In this document: positions 36,701 through 48,986 of the stretch, in pieces
How positions within the stretch are numbered: the stretch's first letter is position 1
How the letters are laid out: the number at the start of each line of letters is the position of its first letter
NCBI GenBank assembly: GCA_033060915.1
Contig: CM065394.1
Location: forward strand, 15,929,501-15,993,500
Reading direction: 5' to 3'
DNA: 64,000 nucleotides
Origin: Euryodendron excelsum
Taxonomy: Eukaryota; Streptophyta; Magnoliopsida; Ericales; Pentaphylacaceae
Notes under the pieces: model-generated
Database searches by the model: none
Told to the model about the DNA's origin: nothing
Seen by the model: only the letters and a program-made list of their open reading frames with translations
Made by a program: the position numbers and the translations under genes

Positions 36701-38372
36701 GCTCTGTAATTCGAAAAATAAAGTTTTTGGACTGTGTTTGCAGACCCTTTTCACACTGGAGGAGGCTCTGTATTTATAGACAGAAGACTGAACTGGCGCC
36801 TGCTGCAGTGGTGCCAGGCCAAAAATCCCATTGGCGCCACTAGGAGTCAAGCTATTTTTTGGCTTGGTGCCACCAGCCATTTTGAAAATGTTTAAGGTCG
36901 GCAAGCAACATATCTTCAGAAGATTTGGGCGCCTATATTAGTGACTACCATATAATTTTTAGCCTGGCTTCACTAGGAGTGACTCTGAAAAGTTTGGGAA
37001 AGATTTAAAGGGCCGAAAAGGGGCAAGAACCCTTAGAATAGTGTCTCGGGGGTAGTAGACTTGAAAAATAATGTTAGGATGTGTTGGAAGGGCTGATCGA
37101 ACCATCAGAGACAAAACGGTCAATCGGGTCAGAAAGCTACTAGGATAGACTTGGAATGTCCCGGAATAAGGCTTAAAGCTTGGAAAAGTTAGCTAGATTG
37201 TTCCAGGAGGTTGCTGGTTTGATACCAAGAGCCGGCGTGGTTGGAAAAGCCCACCGGCCCACCAGGGACAAAACGGTCATTTTGCATACCGAAATTGATT
37301 CGGAATGATCCGAAAATGGATTGGAAAGCCGGGAATACTATCAGAAGCATCCTTGGGAGTTTATCGGTTTGATACCCAAAGCCAGTATGGTTCCCTGAGC
37401 GCTCAGCTATCTAGGGGCAAAATGGTTATTTTGACTAGAGGGTCTCAGAATTGGCCCGAAACTGACTGGAAGGCACCTAATCATGACGGATTGTCTTTAG
37501 GACAATCTTGGAAGGGTGAACTTACCACTTTGAGGACTAAGGACAGTTTGGTCATTTTTTACCGGAGTTGGCTAGCAAGCCCTAGCATTGACCTGGGTTT
37601 TGAGTATTTCCGTCACTCTGACGGTCTGTGACGAGTTGGTTTCCAAAGCTATCTAGCCCTTTAGTAAATGTGTCAAGGCCAAGAGGCGAGTTCGGTCCCG
37701 TGACATAAGAGGTTTATTGGTAATTCCCTATGTCGAACTGTTTGCGAGTGTTTCCGCTACTCTGACGGTTGTGAAATCTGTGAGTATTTCTGTTACTCTA
37801 ACGGGTCACGATCATTCCAAAGAATGCCTGATCTTGGGAAGCTGCTAGGTGGACTTATCGCCTGAGGAATCAACTTTCTCAAAAGGCGTGCCAAAGCAGA
37901 CATTCTTCATTGACGGGCTAGCAGGCGCCAAAGGTGGACCGTTCTACCATCTCGGAAACTTGAGGTCGTGTCCCGGTTGTCGGGTTTGAAGCAACTTACC
38001 GTTCTGAATAATTTTCTCAAAAAATGTGGCAAGCTGGAAGGTCTTACCATCTGAAGGATCAACTTTCTCGAACGACGTGCCGAACTTAATTTGAACTGGA
38101 ACTGGACTAGAATTGGATTTTGATCTTGGAATTGATATTGAAATGGGGACTTACCGTCTTTGAAAAGACGTGCCCACTGGAATTGGACCGAACAATGCCC
38201 CAAGGGCATTTTGGTCGTCTCGCCTCTACTTGGGCCCAATAGGCCTGCGAAATGATTGATTGACTAGATTATATTTGGAAAGCTGGTTTGAACTAGAATA
38301 TGTCTATATTGACTTGAACTCAAGTCTAGACGGACTAAAGGCCACCAAGCAGGCAAAAATGGAGTGCTTACA
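33713..38372 (-). repeat. 3' LTR of the Ogre/Tat-type element, 4.66 kb
   Basis: A direct repeat of 49750-53045. It starts TATCGCGCCCTGATTTTT and ends GGAGTGCTTACA, with the polypurine tract just beyond. The part 34463-35850 is a degenerate array of AGGAAAGATTTG-like words that the other LTR lacks. The minus-strand TATA box is at 36771-36778. Many small open frames inside (34295-35708, 36686-36904, 37305-37631, 37907-38239) have no family signal. Confidence 0.85.
36771..36778 (-). promoter_or_regulatory. TATA box in the 3' LTR
   Basis: The minus strand reads TATAAATA within GTCTATAAATACAGAGCC. The equivalent site in the 5' LTR is at 51451-51458. Upstream in U3 are recurring GGCGCCA words. Confidence 0.6.
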
Positions 38373-38375
38373 GCT

Positions 38376-38389
38376 ACCTCTCTTTTTTT
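38376..38389 (-). other. Polypurine tract of the Ogre/Tat-type element
   Basis: The minus strand reads AAAAAAAGAGAGGT, three bases before the LTR start TGTAAGCACTCC. It marks the inner edge of the 3' LTR. Confidence 0.6.
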
Positions 38390-38569
38390 GTCTTTGCTTG
38401 TCGAAGACAAAACGATAGAGTAAGAGTCCTATGTTGACCGTGAGGTGGTCGGGGGGATGGACTTTAAGGATTTTTTAAAAACTGGAATTTGAAAATGGAT
38501 ATTTGGCACAAAGGGTGTTCGAAATCAAGTTTTGGCAGGAAAAAAGCAAAACTACCTAGAATTGGAAAC

Positions 38570-38630
38570 TAGCGCCACTAGCAGTGGCACCCTTGTTAAA
38601 TTTGCCTTGGCACCCCTGCTAGTGGCGCTA
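38570..38630. repeat. Perfect 15-bp inverted repeat between LTR and antisense gene
   Basis: TAGCGCCACTAGCAG at 38570-38584 pairs exactly with CTGCTAGTGGCGCTA at 38616-38630 around a 31-bp loop. The same GGCGCCACTAG words occur in the LTR's U3 (36790-36890). It sits just upstream of the likely first exon of the plus-strand gene. Confidence 0.8.
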
Positions 38631-38639
38631 GGCCTATAA

Positions 38640-40585
38640 TCAAAACTAGTAAACTGCTGGTTCGACGTTTTGCGGAATTTGAATGGTTTTTCAAAAATTT
38701 GAGAGCTCTTGAGAGGAAATTGACATGGACATTGAAGGAGTGCTTCCTAGGGACCACTAAGGGTTGCCGGAAGTAATCACCATTGCTGGAAAAGTCCCCA
38801 AAAGAGAAGATTTCGCCAGACAACTCCAAAAGGTGAGTTTTTTATTTTATTTTTATTTTGATGTGTAGCATTCCATTTGAGTTATGTGAATAGTGAAAAT
38901 TGATGTTTTGATATGTTTTGAACACTTTGGTGAAGTTATTTTTGCATTTTAGTACTTATTTGATTTAGTTTGAGCAATTTTGCATGATTATGTAAAGGGA
39001 ATTTCTGTAGGAATCGAGAATTTGTCCCTACAGCTTTGGGTATTGAGTTTTCTAGCTAGATTTTCATCATATGTGCTTTAGAAAAATGTGTTTAACAGCT
39101 GTATAAAGCTTCATGATTTTTTAAAAATTTGGTGAATTTTTTATTTTTGAAAAATAGAAAAATACTTTAAAAAAAAAAGAAAAAATTAAGAAAATTTCAA
39201 AAATTGATGGAATTATTAAATTTTAATATTAGAAAAATATGAGGGCATTGTAGAAAATATTTGAAATAATCTTGAGAAATTTTGTGGTAACTTTGGAACC
39301 CATAGGTTTTTTGAAAAATAAAACATGTCTTTTGAAAATTTGGAAATCTTTAACAACGTGTATGGGTGTTTGTGATGCTATGAAGTGCATGGTTTATTTT
39401 TTGTGCTAGTGTAGTGGGGGTTGTAGGGACCATTTTTAAGTGAAACTCTACCGAAATTGTTTTTGAAATTCAGAAAAGAGTTAGAAAAGTTTTTGAAATA
39501 AAATCTTTTTAAATGAAAAAAAATATAAAACTATTGAGGGCGAGGCCTTTTTGGTGGAGAAGGCTCCGAGAAACTTAGGGGAAAAATTTTGGAAATAAAG
39601 AGAGAGTTAGAAATTTCAAAAAGTAATATTTTTGAAGGAAAAAAGAGGTAAAACCGTTGGAATGTGGGGCCTTTTTGGCAGAGAAGGCTCCGAGAAACTC
39701 GGGGAGTCTTTTAGAAACTTCTTGGAACGAACATTTAAAAGAATTTTTGAAAAGAGACTTTGGAGGAAAAGCTTTTGGAAATAGATTTTGGACTTAGCAA
39801 AATCTTTTGAAATTGATGCAAACTTTGATTAAAGGAGTTTTTTAGAAAACTTTGGAATGTGATAGACATTTTTGAAAAAGGAATTATTGGTTGGAACCTT
39901 GAAAGATTTACCTTTTAGGAAATTTTTTAGAAAATCTAGAAACTTGACTGGAATGGAAATTCTTTTGAAAACAGAGTTAGGAAGAAGCTTTGGGATAGAT
40001 TTTAATTGAAGATTTTTGAGATTCATATTGAAATGAACTTTTGATTTTGAATTTGACTTTTTTTAAAGGCAAAATGTGTAGAAAATTCATTTTGTCTTGA
40101 AACTTGAATTTTTAAAAAACAAAACGTGTACAAAATTTATTTTGACTTGCAACTTGACTTTTTGAGAAAAAGAGTTTTGGAAAATCTTGAAGTTTGTTTG
40201 GAATAGAAGCCTTTTTGAAGAAAAAGCTTCGAGACAAATTGGAAATTTAATTTCGAAAAGAACTTTAGGACTTGATTTTGAAATTAGTTTTTGGAAAGAA
40301 ATACTAAGACATTGATTTTTAAAAATAAATTTTTGGAGGAAAAAGTTAGGAAACCTTTTTGACAGTTGTTTTTTGAAAATAAACTTTTAAAGGAAGAACT
40401 TAAGAAAAAAACCCTTTGAATTGAGGACACTTTATTGAGACTTGTGTTGTTCATTTTTTCCATTTATATTTGATCTTTGGTTGTCATTATTATTTTTTCC
40501 TTTTGCTTTTTGTTATCTTTTTTTTCTTATCTTTTGAACTATATATACCGTGCATTAATATCTTTTACCTTGGTTTACCTTTCAG
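38640..40585 (+). other. Predicted 5' non-coding exon and first intron of the antisense gene
   Basis: A candidate exon ends at 38832, followed by a consensus donor GTGAGT (38833-38838). The acceptor TTTACCTTTCAG ends at 40585 and the coding exon follows. The exon has no ATG that stays open across the junction, so it would be 5' UTR. The 1.75-kb intron is T/A-rich and contains two copies of a block sharing GGCCTTTTTGG and GAGAAGGCTCCGAGAAACT (39545-39580 and 39665-39705), with a weaker third near 40205. The transcription start is unknown. The small minus-strand frames here (38596-38829, 39829-40026) are shadows. Confidence 0.45.
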
Positions 40586-42566
40586 GATAGCAGACGTGAG
40601 CGATGATGGTTTTGAGAAGAAACGCCGCTCTGGGAAGGTGGCCTGGATGAATTCTGTCAGCAGCTCCAGTCGCTCTCAAGGCAGTCATCGATCTACTGGA
40701 CGGGTGTCTTCCAGCCAGAGCGGGTGGGGGAGTAGGCCTCTAATTGACCCCTTCCCTCCGGTTGAGGCAGATTTTGAGGCAGAGGAGGAGATACCGGGCA
40801 GTCAACGATCTACTGGACGGGTGTCTTCCAGCCAGAGTGGGCGGGGGAGTAGGCCTCCAATCGACCCTTTCCCTCCAATTGAGGCAGATTTTGAAGCGCA
40901 GATGGAGGCAGAGGAGGAGATACCGGGTCTTGGCAATCAGGTGACCGGGTACAGGAGGCTTCCTCCAGACATAGACAAACGGATCCTGACCTTGGGGGTT
41001 TGGAGATACCTGACATTACACCGTTGGGAAACCTTGTCTATCATCCCAGTGTCTACTCACGATAGCATTTGCCACCTCCACGGGTACATACGTCCTTTAG
41101 AGGGGCTGTTCATCTTGTCTTCAGTACTATGCAGCCGGTGGCTCCATCTTACCGGGCTTTCTTGGCAGAGATTGGTTTGGGGCCTTCATGGGATTATAGG
41201 CTAACCGCCTGAACAGACATCTAGTGCTGGCACTTATTGAGAGGTGGTTTGGAGAGATCGGGACTTTTCATTTTGTGGGCTTTGAGTTAGGACCCACTCC
41301 GTTGGATTGGGCTATCATCACGGGGCTTTCCTTTGTCGGTCGGCGGACACCTTATAATCAGTCAGTAGGGCTGACACATGTATTTTGCTAGACTTGCCCC
41401 CTCCTAAGCATTCTGCCTTTCTAGTCTCTTGGCTTAGTTGGAATGACAGTACCTTTGCTGTTGAGCCACCACCTACCCGGCGAGACATCATGAAGTGGCA
41501 ACTTGTTTTGTATATCATCTTCAGCTACTTCTGCAACAACAATAAGTTGCTTATGCCCTTTCGGTTGGTGAGTATAGTAGCTGATCTTGGGACTTTGTCT
41601 GAGCTAAATTGGGGGTCCTTCTCTTTCGACTGCTTCCTTTGATGGATGCGGGTTTGGACTTCCTCCCATTGGGGCAGTCTGACTAGTTTCTGGCTCTTTC
41701 TTGTCTGGTGGAGTTATGAGTACCTACCCGTCCATCATCCCGAGGTTATTGAGGATGACCTTTATCCTCATGCTTTGAGGAGGACTTGTGACTGGGTAGC
41801 CAAGTGGGCAGAGATCACTGATTTCGTGACCCTACGAGCGAACCTGGAGTTAATCGAGGCGAGGGACGTGACTTGGTGGCCGTTTATTGGGTCAGTTCAT
41901 TATGAGACGGTGCGGTACTTGGTCCCGTTGTCCCTATTGAGGGCTTCCTTTCTCAGCGATGATTCTTGGGAGTCCTACATAGCAGATCGACATTGGCGCC
42001 AGTTTCATAAGGAGTTCAGGTCAGCAGGAGATCCACTGGAGTACATGTTTGGAGTTTTGGTAGAGGGAGTTCCTATTCCCTATCAGGAGTGCCAGTTGGG
42101 TGGCGGGTTCTTGCTTTCTCTAGAGATTGACTATGCCGCACACTTTGGCGCCATTCTATAGGTACCTTTACTCAGTTTGAGGTGGTAGTTAGTGGGTACG
42201 CCGTTGGCCAGAAGGTGGTTGAATTGTGAAGCCGAGCAGAAGGATACATGCCTTAGGCTGAGTTTACCACTGTGAGGGACCAGAGGGACCGATTTCAAAT
42301 GAAACGGGATCAGTACCAAGCAGAGGTAACTTTCTTGACGGCCCAGTTAGCTCAGATGGGAGGTGGCGGGGTATGTTGTCCCTTCCCTCCTTCTTCTTTT
42401 TGCTCTGCTGTTGTTTAGTTATTCCTTTGCCTTGTTGATTCTGGTTGTGTCTTCTTTGTAGGATGCTGGTGCTTCTAGTAGTTATCCACCTCCTCCGAAG
42501 CCAGGTTTCGAAGATTTCGATCCGGAGGACATCGATTTTGATCTTTTACAGATGCCCCTTGTGTAG
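40586..42566 (+). pseudogene. Antisense plant mobile domain (PMD)-like gene in the Ogre/Tat-type element
   Basis: Coding probably starts at ATG 40647 (MNSVSSSSRS). A serine-rich N-terminus contains a 39-residue tandem duplication (40689-40805 and 40806 onward). The PMD-like core shows ERWFGEIGTFHFVGFELG and LDWAIITGLSFVGRR (41240-41345), then RRDIMKWQLVLYIIFSYFCN (41480-41540) and WLFLVWWSYEYLPVHHPE (41692-41745). A charged helix precedes an intron at 42371-42461 (GTATGT..TTTGTAG). The last exon encodes an acidic tail ending in a stop at 42564-42566. Frame changes near 40980, 41200 and 41390, and a stop at about 41640, break it. PMD proteins occur both as silencing-related host genes and in retrotransposons. 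Opposite orientation to gag fits the antisense extra ORFs known from Tat elements. Confidence 0.65.
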
Positions 42567-42607
42567 ACTCAGATCTTCTTTTGCCCCTATACTGTAGATG
42601 TGTTTAG

Positions 42608-44333
42608 TGTTGGCCCAAGTAGGCAACCCAAAAGGGGGGGTGGATTGGGTTTTATAGAATTTATATCAAGAATTGCAACTAAAAATCGTTTATGTATTTC
42701 AGCAACAATTAATCAAAGTATATATATCAAGCAAGTGAAGTATACATCAATACAAATATTTATGCAAGTATGTATAGTGAGCAAATAAGCAAAACAGAGG
42801 CAGAAGAGAAGTGCACCAGATTTATAGAGGTTCGGCCAACCTTGCCTACGTCCTTTCTTCTTCGATCCGTTCGAAGGAATTTCACTATGTAATACTCCTT
42901 ACACAGCTGCTGGTTTTGCCACAAGTGCCCAGCTCACTCTTACAAAAGCTTATTCCCAAGCTTTCAAAACCCAAGAGATTTTGCCCAAGCTTCTCTCAAA
43001 CTTACAAGTGTTTTTACCCAAGAACACTCAAACTTACAAGTTTACAAACCCACCCAAGTGAGAATGAATAAAGGTTATACAAAGGGTAACTCTCCTAGTG
43101 AATATATGAACAAATACAACTCAATGGATAACCTTAAACACTCAGCAAAAGTATGTGGCAGTGAGGTACAGGTGATTTTCAGCTTCAAGCACTTGATATG
43201 GATGATATAATTGCTCTTCTCTTGTTCTTTGAAGCTGTATGTATCTTGTATGTATAGGTATGGATCGATTCTAGCCGTTGGAGAAGTATGAGAGAAGATT
43301 TGGTTGCATTTTTGCCCATATCGTCTGTCAGAAAACTAGCCGTTACTGTCTAGGGGTCGACTCTTTTTACAATGAGTCGACTCTTTTGCATTTCAACAGA
43401 TTTTTCAAGTCACTGTCCAAATGAGTCGACTCTTTTGTCCCGGGAGTCGACTCTTTTAAGGTGTCTGCAGAATTTTTATTTTTTGTTGCAATGAGTCGAC
43501 TCTTTTGAGTCTCTAGCACAAATACAAGGCTCTGTTCGAATGAGTCGACTTTTTTTACTTGAGGGGTCGACTCTTTTTACCAAAAACCATATTTTTACAA
43601 CTTTTCTTCATTCTTTTCCAAAGCTTCCAATCTTTTCAAGGATCATTCAAATAACCTTTTTAAAGCTTGCAAACCCTTCTTCAAGGTTAGATGACTCCAA
43701 GAACATCTTTAATCCATTCAAGATGAATTTTCTTCATTTTCATTACTTGTAGAGCTCTTCCATCATCATAGCTTCATCCATTGATTCAAGTCTTCTTCAA
43801 GATCTTCAAGAGAGCTTCCATGACTTAGAATCTTCATTTCTTCAATTGATTTTTTATTCTTCTTTGAGCATCTTCATTTCTAGATTTCTTCTAGAATTCT
43901 TCAATCAATATAGCTTCTCCATGGACTTCAACAACTCTTCCAAGAAATTTTTCCAAGTCTTGTGATTCCTTCCAGGTCTTCAAGACATCTTCAAATCTTT
44001 CAAGAAAGCTTTTATATTTTTGAGTTGGTCTCTTCTTCTTCCATTCTTGCAAGATATCTTCAAGTCCTCAAAGTCTTCAATCTTTTCAATCAAGACTTTT
44101 AGTATTTTTATTCTTCTCCCTTGATATCCATTATCTTCTTATAATATCATCTTTGTGGAATACATCACCTCATCATGCTTTTCATTCTTTATTCAAATCT
44201 TTGCATCACAAATCCTCTATTATGATAAGCTTCAAGTCAAGATCTAATTAATAATTCATCTGCACACTAAGTAGAATTATTAGATCATTTAACCATGTTT
44301 TGTTATCATCAAAATCAAGGCATTGACTCAACA
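42608..44333 (-). mobile_element. Solo LTR (copia type) with perfect 5-bp target-site duplication
   Basis: Flanked by TTTAG at 42603-42607 and 44334-44338. It runs TGTTGGCCCAAG to GACTCAACA and is a sister of the solo LTR at 27381-28993, about 110 bp longer. The GTCGAC array recurs at 43354, 43374, 43423, 43444, 43493, 43542 and 43564, with one site lost. It sits in the 3' flank of the antisense PMD-like gene. Confidence 0.9.
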
Positions 44334-44338
44334 TTTAG

Positions 44339-46188
44339 TTTATGTTAGACAGCTTTATTTTTGTAAATTTTGCACAGAGATGCATGTGTGGACAAGCAGA
44401 GATATTTATGGTTTATACAGCTAAGTATATAATCATATGTATGTGCATGGATGATGATGTTGTATATTTGTTGCATGAATTGATATTGAACTGTATTGGT
44501 GACTTCTGTTTCTACAATGAGCTATGTCCTATGTATACGGAGCTCAAGCTGATTTTTTTTTATGAAAATGCATGCACATATTAAAAATATATCAGTTAAT
44601 GGAATGACAAGGGGTGCTATCAAACTCATTATCTTTGGAATGGTAACTCCTTCCTTTTTAGGGGTTGGGCTTCTCTTTTGGCGTGACCCACCTTGATGGG
44701 AGGATAGCATTTTGTACCTTACTCAACCTTCCGATCAACTCTGATTTTTGCTTCGGGTTAGTGTTTGGGATCATTTAGCTTGAACTCTCAACCTCGAGGC
44801 TTAGGCAACAACTTACTTAACTTTTTGGCAAAGCGATGAGCAGCTAGTCATTCAATCCAGGAAGACTTTGTTTTTGGACCGTAATGTAGGCTAGGTTATG
44901 GGGTTTTAAATCAAATGGATATGTAGGCTCAAATTTTGATATGGCTTCCAGTAGGGGTTTGGATCCATACCATCCTTATCTGACTCCCAGTGGGGTTTAA
45001 GTCCCCTAGTGTCCTTCTTTAGCTTTGGCCGCACGTTTGACTCATTTGGATCAATCAATTCTTTTCAATCGGAGAGGACTTTAATAGGATTGTAATGTAG
45101 GCCATGGTTTTGGGTTTTTACACGAAAGGGTAAATGCTCGAACCTATTGTTTCTACTGGGTTTCATTGTTACCTAGGATCACTTTTAAATTTCCTCCTTT
45201 GACCTTTCTTGTAACTTTTGACCTTCTAAGTCTGACACCTACCCCTTTTCGGGACTTCTGGCCCTTCTATTTGCTTTTCAAGATGGCATGAGCATGATTC
45301 TTTTCCGGCCTTTCTCTGATATTTTTTTTTTTTTTTTTATGGCAACTCTTTCTTTTTGCTTTTTCTTTTTTTCTTCTTTTCCTTTTTTCTTTTGACGAGA
45401 CGAACACTTCTACAACTTTTTTCTCTCAGATTCTTTTCTTAACATTTCAATTTAACCCATTATGGGTGGTGATCCCTAGGTTGAGTTTTTTTCTTAGAAA
45501 GGGAACATAACAGGCTCAATGGGTTTAACAACGGTTGTTTTTTACTGTATGGTAAATGAAATAAGGGCCTCTCCTCATTTTGAACCAAATTGCTTGATCC
45601 ATAAAGTCTTCATGTTACTTCAGCTTGATAGAGAATGAATGACATTTCTTGTGGAGTTATCAATTATCTGTCTGCCCCAGTGTGGGGGGATGGTTTTGGA
45701 TCAGGGTTGACAAAAAATCTTTCATTTTTCTACGAGGCACTAGTAGGTTAAGCGAAGGGATTTTTTTTTTAGTGAAGAAATGAAAGAGGGCTCCCTTTCC
45801 TTTTGATAGACTGGTTACGCATGGCTTAGTTTTCGGGTCTTGTAAGTGTTGCTTTTGGGTGGTTTCCTCACTTATCCTTATCTTCTCTCTCTTCGAAAAG
45901 CTTATCATTTGGTGAGTGATTGACTTATGCTATCACCCCTTCAAGTCAGTCCTTCCATAAGATAAACCATACCCCTTGTGTTGGAAGCATTCACCATTCA
46001 TAAGAGAAAAATAAGATGACAGCAATGTAAGACAATGACATAAACTGACATTCTCTATTTAATGAAAAACATAGAGTTCTTTTAGAATAAAAGTGCAGAC
46101 ATTTAACTTAAAGACAGAAAGTAAAAGAGATAGAAAGAAAGTGAGTGAGAACACCCCTCTCTTGTATGCTTTTGAAAGAGAAACCATC
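44339..46188. other. Anonymous internal DNA of the Ogre/Tat-type element
   Basis: The first part probably continues the 3' UTR of the plus-strand PMD-like gene (TTTATGTTAGACAGC onward). Near 44870-45130 there are imperfect repeats around GACCGTAATGTAGGC and GATTGTAATGTAGGC. A T run lies at about 45330-45349. No pol motif is visible on either strand, and small frames (45660-45908, 46059-46268) are chance. Confidence 0.5.
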
Positions 46189-48192
46189 TCAGTAGGGCCT
46201 TGGGACAGTGCCCACATCCTTAATGCTCCATTTGTGATTGGGATCCTTGGCCAACGCAAGATAGGCAAAAGCTTCTTCTAGATCTCCATACATGTTGACA
46301 GTGACGGCGCAGTTATCAACCTCCTTGACCTTCTTGTTATTCTCCGCGATAGGTTCTTCCATAAATAAGGTGGCTAGTTTACCTCCCTCCAACTCGAATG
46401 ACAGTGTCTGTGCTCTTGACTCTTCTGGTTCCCAGCCCATGTCCTTATAGTTGATCCCAGGTGCGGGCCAAGGGTTTTCCAATAAGTGACACTTAGCTTT
46501 GGCATACTTAGGGGGTAAAAACTCAACACCCCAACCATCAATTGCCATATCTTCAGTAGGGTACTTTTCCACGAGTATGGGTTCCTCCACTAGCCAGTCA
46601 GAAGAAACGGGCACCTCATGAGGGTTATAGAGGTAGATTGGGCATGGCGGGAGATCCTCCTCCCTGTCGCTTTCTTCATTAGTCTCCCAATCTTTGACCA
46701 CAATCACATCCAATTCGTTTTCTTCCACTACTTCCCCTAATATCAAGTTGATAGCATGGTCCGGTAGAGGATTTGTGGTTACATTAGGAGCAAGAGGGGG
46801 ATTCATTGGTTGCAAGTCAATGGTCTTGTTTTCTATCAGGTCTTGAATTTTATGCTTGAGAGAGAAGCAGCTTTCGGTGTCATGCCCTTGACCACCTGAA
46901 TGTTATTCACAAGTGAGGGAGGCATTGAAGGTTAGGGGTAGAGGGCTTGGCAATGGATGAGCAGGTATGGGCTTCAAGATATTATTCTTTAGAAGGTTGT
47001 GGTGGGCCTCAGTTTGTGTGCAAGATAAGGTATCAAAGGTACGGATGCGCCATGAAGGTCTATTAAAGTTAGGTCGTACCCCAACAAGGCCATAGTTAGG
47101 GATTGGAGCAAGCATGGTTAAAGTGGGTAAGGGTAAGATAGGGTGTGATTGTAGTAATGGATGGTATTGGGTTGGTTGGCTAGGCAGGATGGCAGACACC
47201 TCGCTTTCCTTCTTGATTATTCCCCTTGTAGTAGCCACCTTCTTGGCTATGTTGGCAGAACTCTCTCCAGTCTTTGCATAAAGGTCTATAATCTTCCCTA
47301 TTTTGAGACCATTTTCTATCATCTCCCCTTACATGATAAGCTCAAAGAATTTTTTCCCTACACTCTTGCAAAGCATCTTATAGTATATACCTTGGAAAGT
47401 ATGTACGAAGAGTTGCACGTACTCCTTTTCTTTAAATGGAGGATTGACTTGTGCAGCAGCCTCTCTCCATCTCAGGGCATAGTTCTTGAAACTTTTTTTT
47501 TCACCTTCACTCAAAGTGATCAGGGACCATTGGTTAGAGGTGAAGTTGATGTTGTGACGATATTGGGATTTGAATGCATTGACCAGCTCAATCTAAGTCG
47601 TGATCTTCCTTAAGTTCAGATGGGCAAACAATTACAGGGCAGATCCAGTGAGACTGTGTTAAAATAATTGCATTAGGAGATTCGGATTGTTCCCATAACC
47701 ACTCAGTGCCCTAACATATAGTCGAAGATAAGCAATAGGGTTACCAATGCCGTCATACTTCTGGAAGTCAGACATTTTGAACTTAGCATGTCTTGGGTGA
47801 TCCAGAAAGAAGCAAAGCTCGTTATAAGAAGTAAACCCATAAGTGCCATAGCCATGGAAACTTCGTAGTGAATCCTCTAGCCCTTGGATTTTTAGACTGA
47901 GAGGTTCTAGGGGAGTCCTCTTTACAGTAGGTGAGAGCAATATGGTTTCCTCCTCTTCAGTGTTAATCCCCATGGCATCTTCCTTGTTCCTTCCAGCATT
48001 GTCAAATTGAAGCACAATCCTTGGGTTTGCAGGTTCAAGGTCCTTGGACGAAGTCATGGATGACAATGGAATTGCAGTAGCATCCTTCATGGCTAAGGTT
48101 TGGACGAGCTTAAACATTTCATCAATCTTGGTCCTCATTTCATTGACATCTTCTCAAAAGACTTGGGACAATTCTTCAGGATTGGTGGCCAT
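46189..48192 (-). pseudogene. Gag polyprotein remnant of the Ogre/Tat-type element
   Basis: Gag probably starts at ATG 48192 (MATNPEELSQ), with an early stop, then MRTKIDEMFKLVQTLAMKDA. The capsid-like core has FKMSDFQKYDGIGNPIAYLR and YVRALSGYGNNPNLLMQLF (to 47659), then KSFKNYALRWREAAAQVNPP (47514-47329). The zinc-knuckle region at about 46910-46840 reads C-E-stop-HSGGQGHDTESC, followed by LKHKIQDLIENKTIDL. That is the Ogre/Tat signature, with the knuckle broken by a stop. A trailing acidic region continues to 46189. Gag would form the virus-like particle. At least three stops or frame changes disable it. Confidence 0.85.
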
Positions 48193-48947
48193 TAGTAATG
48201 CTTTTTGTCGGGTGATAATGGGGTCTTTGGGTGGATTTTAACATTTCTTAGGAGCAATGTTGACGTGCCATAGTGTGATCTCTGAAAATGAAAAGAATGA
48301 AAGCAATGACACAAATCACAAGTTAGGTTGTAGTTATTAGAGAGTTTTATGTAATGCACATCCTAGGGATACCCCTACTTAAGAGGAAAACTAATCATGA
48401 TGAATTTAGCTCACTTCTTGGAGAGAGGGGGTTTGCCCCTATATGCAGATACCTTACCGTTTGAGTGGGAACATGCGTTCACTTAAAAATGAGGAAATAT
48501 ATTGAACTTTCGGAGTCTAAATACAATAGAATCAAAATACATTTTAATATGGGAAAAGGGAACAATTTCTTTGGGACTTCCGCCTATCTACTTTTACATT
48601 TGGAGATCCTAAACTATTCTTGAGTCCTTGGATTTGCCTTCTTTGGATTTGATGTCGAGGAGGTCGTTGAAAGACCTTGTTAATAGATTGCTCCTTGCCT
48701 TCCTAACGACCCTATCTCCGTGAGCATAGAGGGATTGAGGCCCCTCTTATGGAATGACTTGAAATGCATGTCATGAATCGTTAGAGTTACATGGGAATCC
48801 TTGGGGTTTGGGTAAGTTTAATGCAATGGAAAGTGAATTTGGTCTCACTCTCTTTGGGTTGATCATATGCATGGAGATGTAATGACTTGAGTTACTTTGG
48901 AACTCTTGTCTTGACATGGAATATTGAACGCATGAACATGGATGCAT

Positions 48948-48986
<39 letters not shown>

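Noticed and set aside
44342..44584. 80-residue plus-strand frame with many cysteines
   Set aside because: It lies in the probable 3' UTR of the antisense gene and has no recognisable motif.
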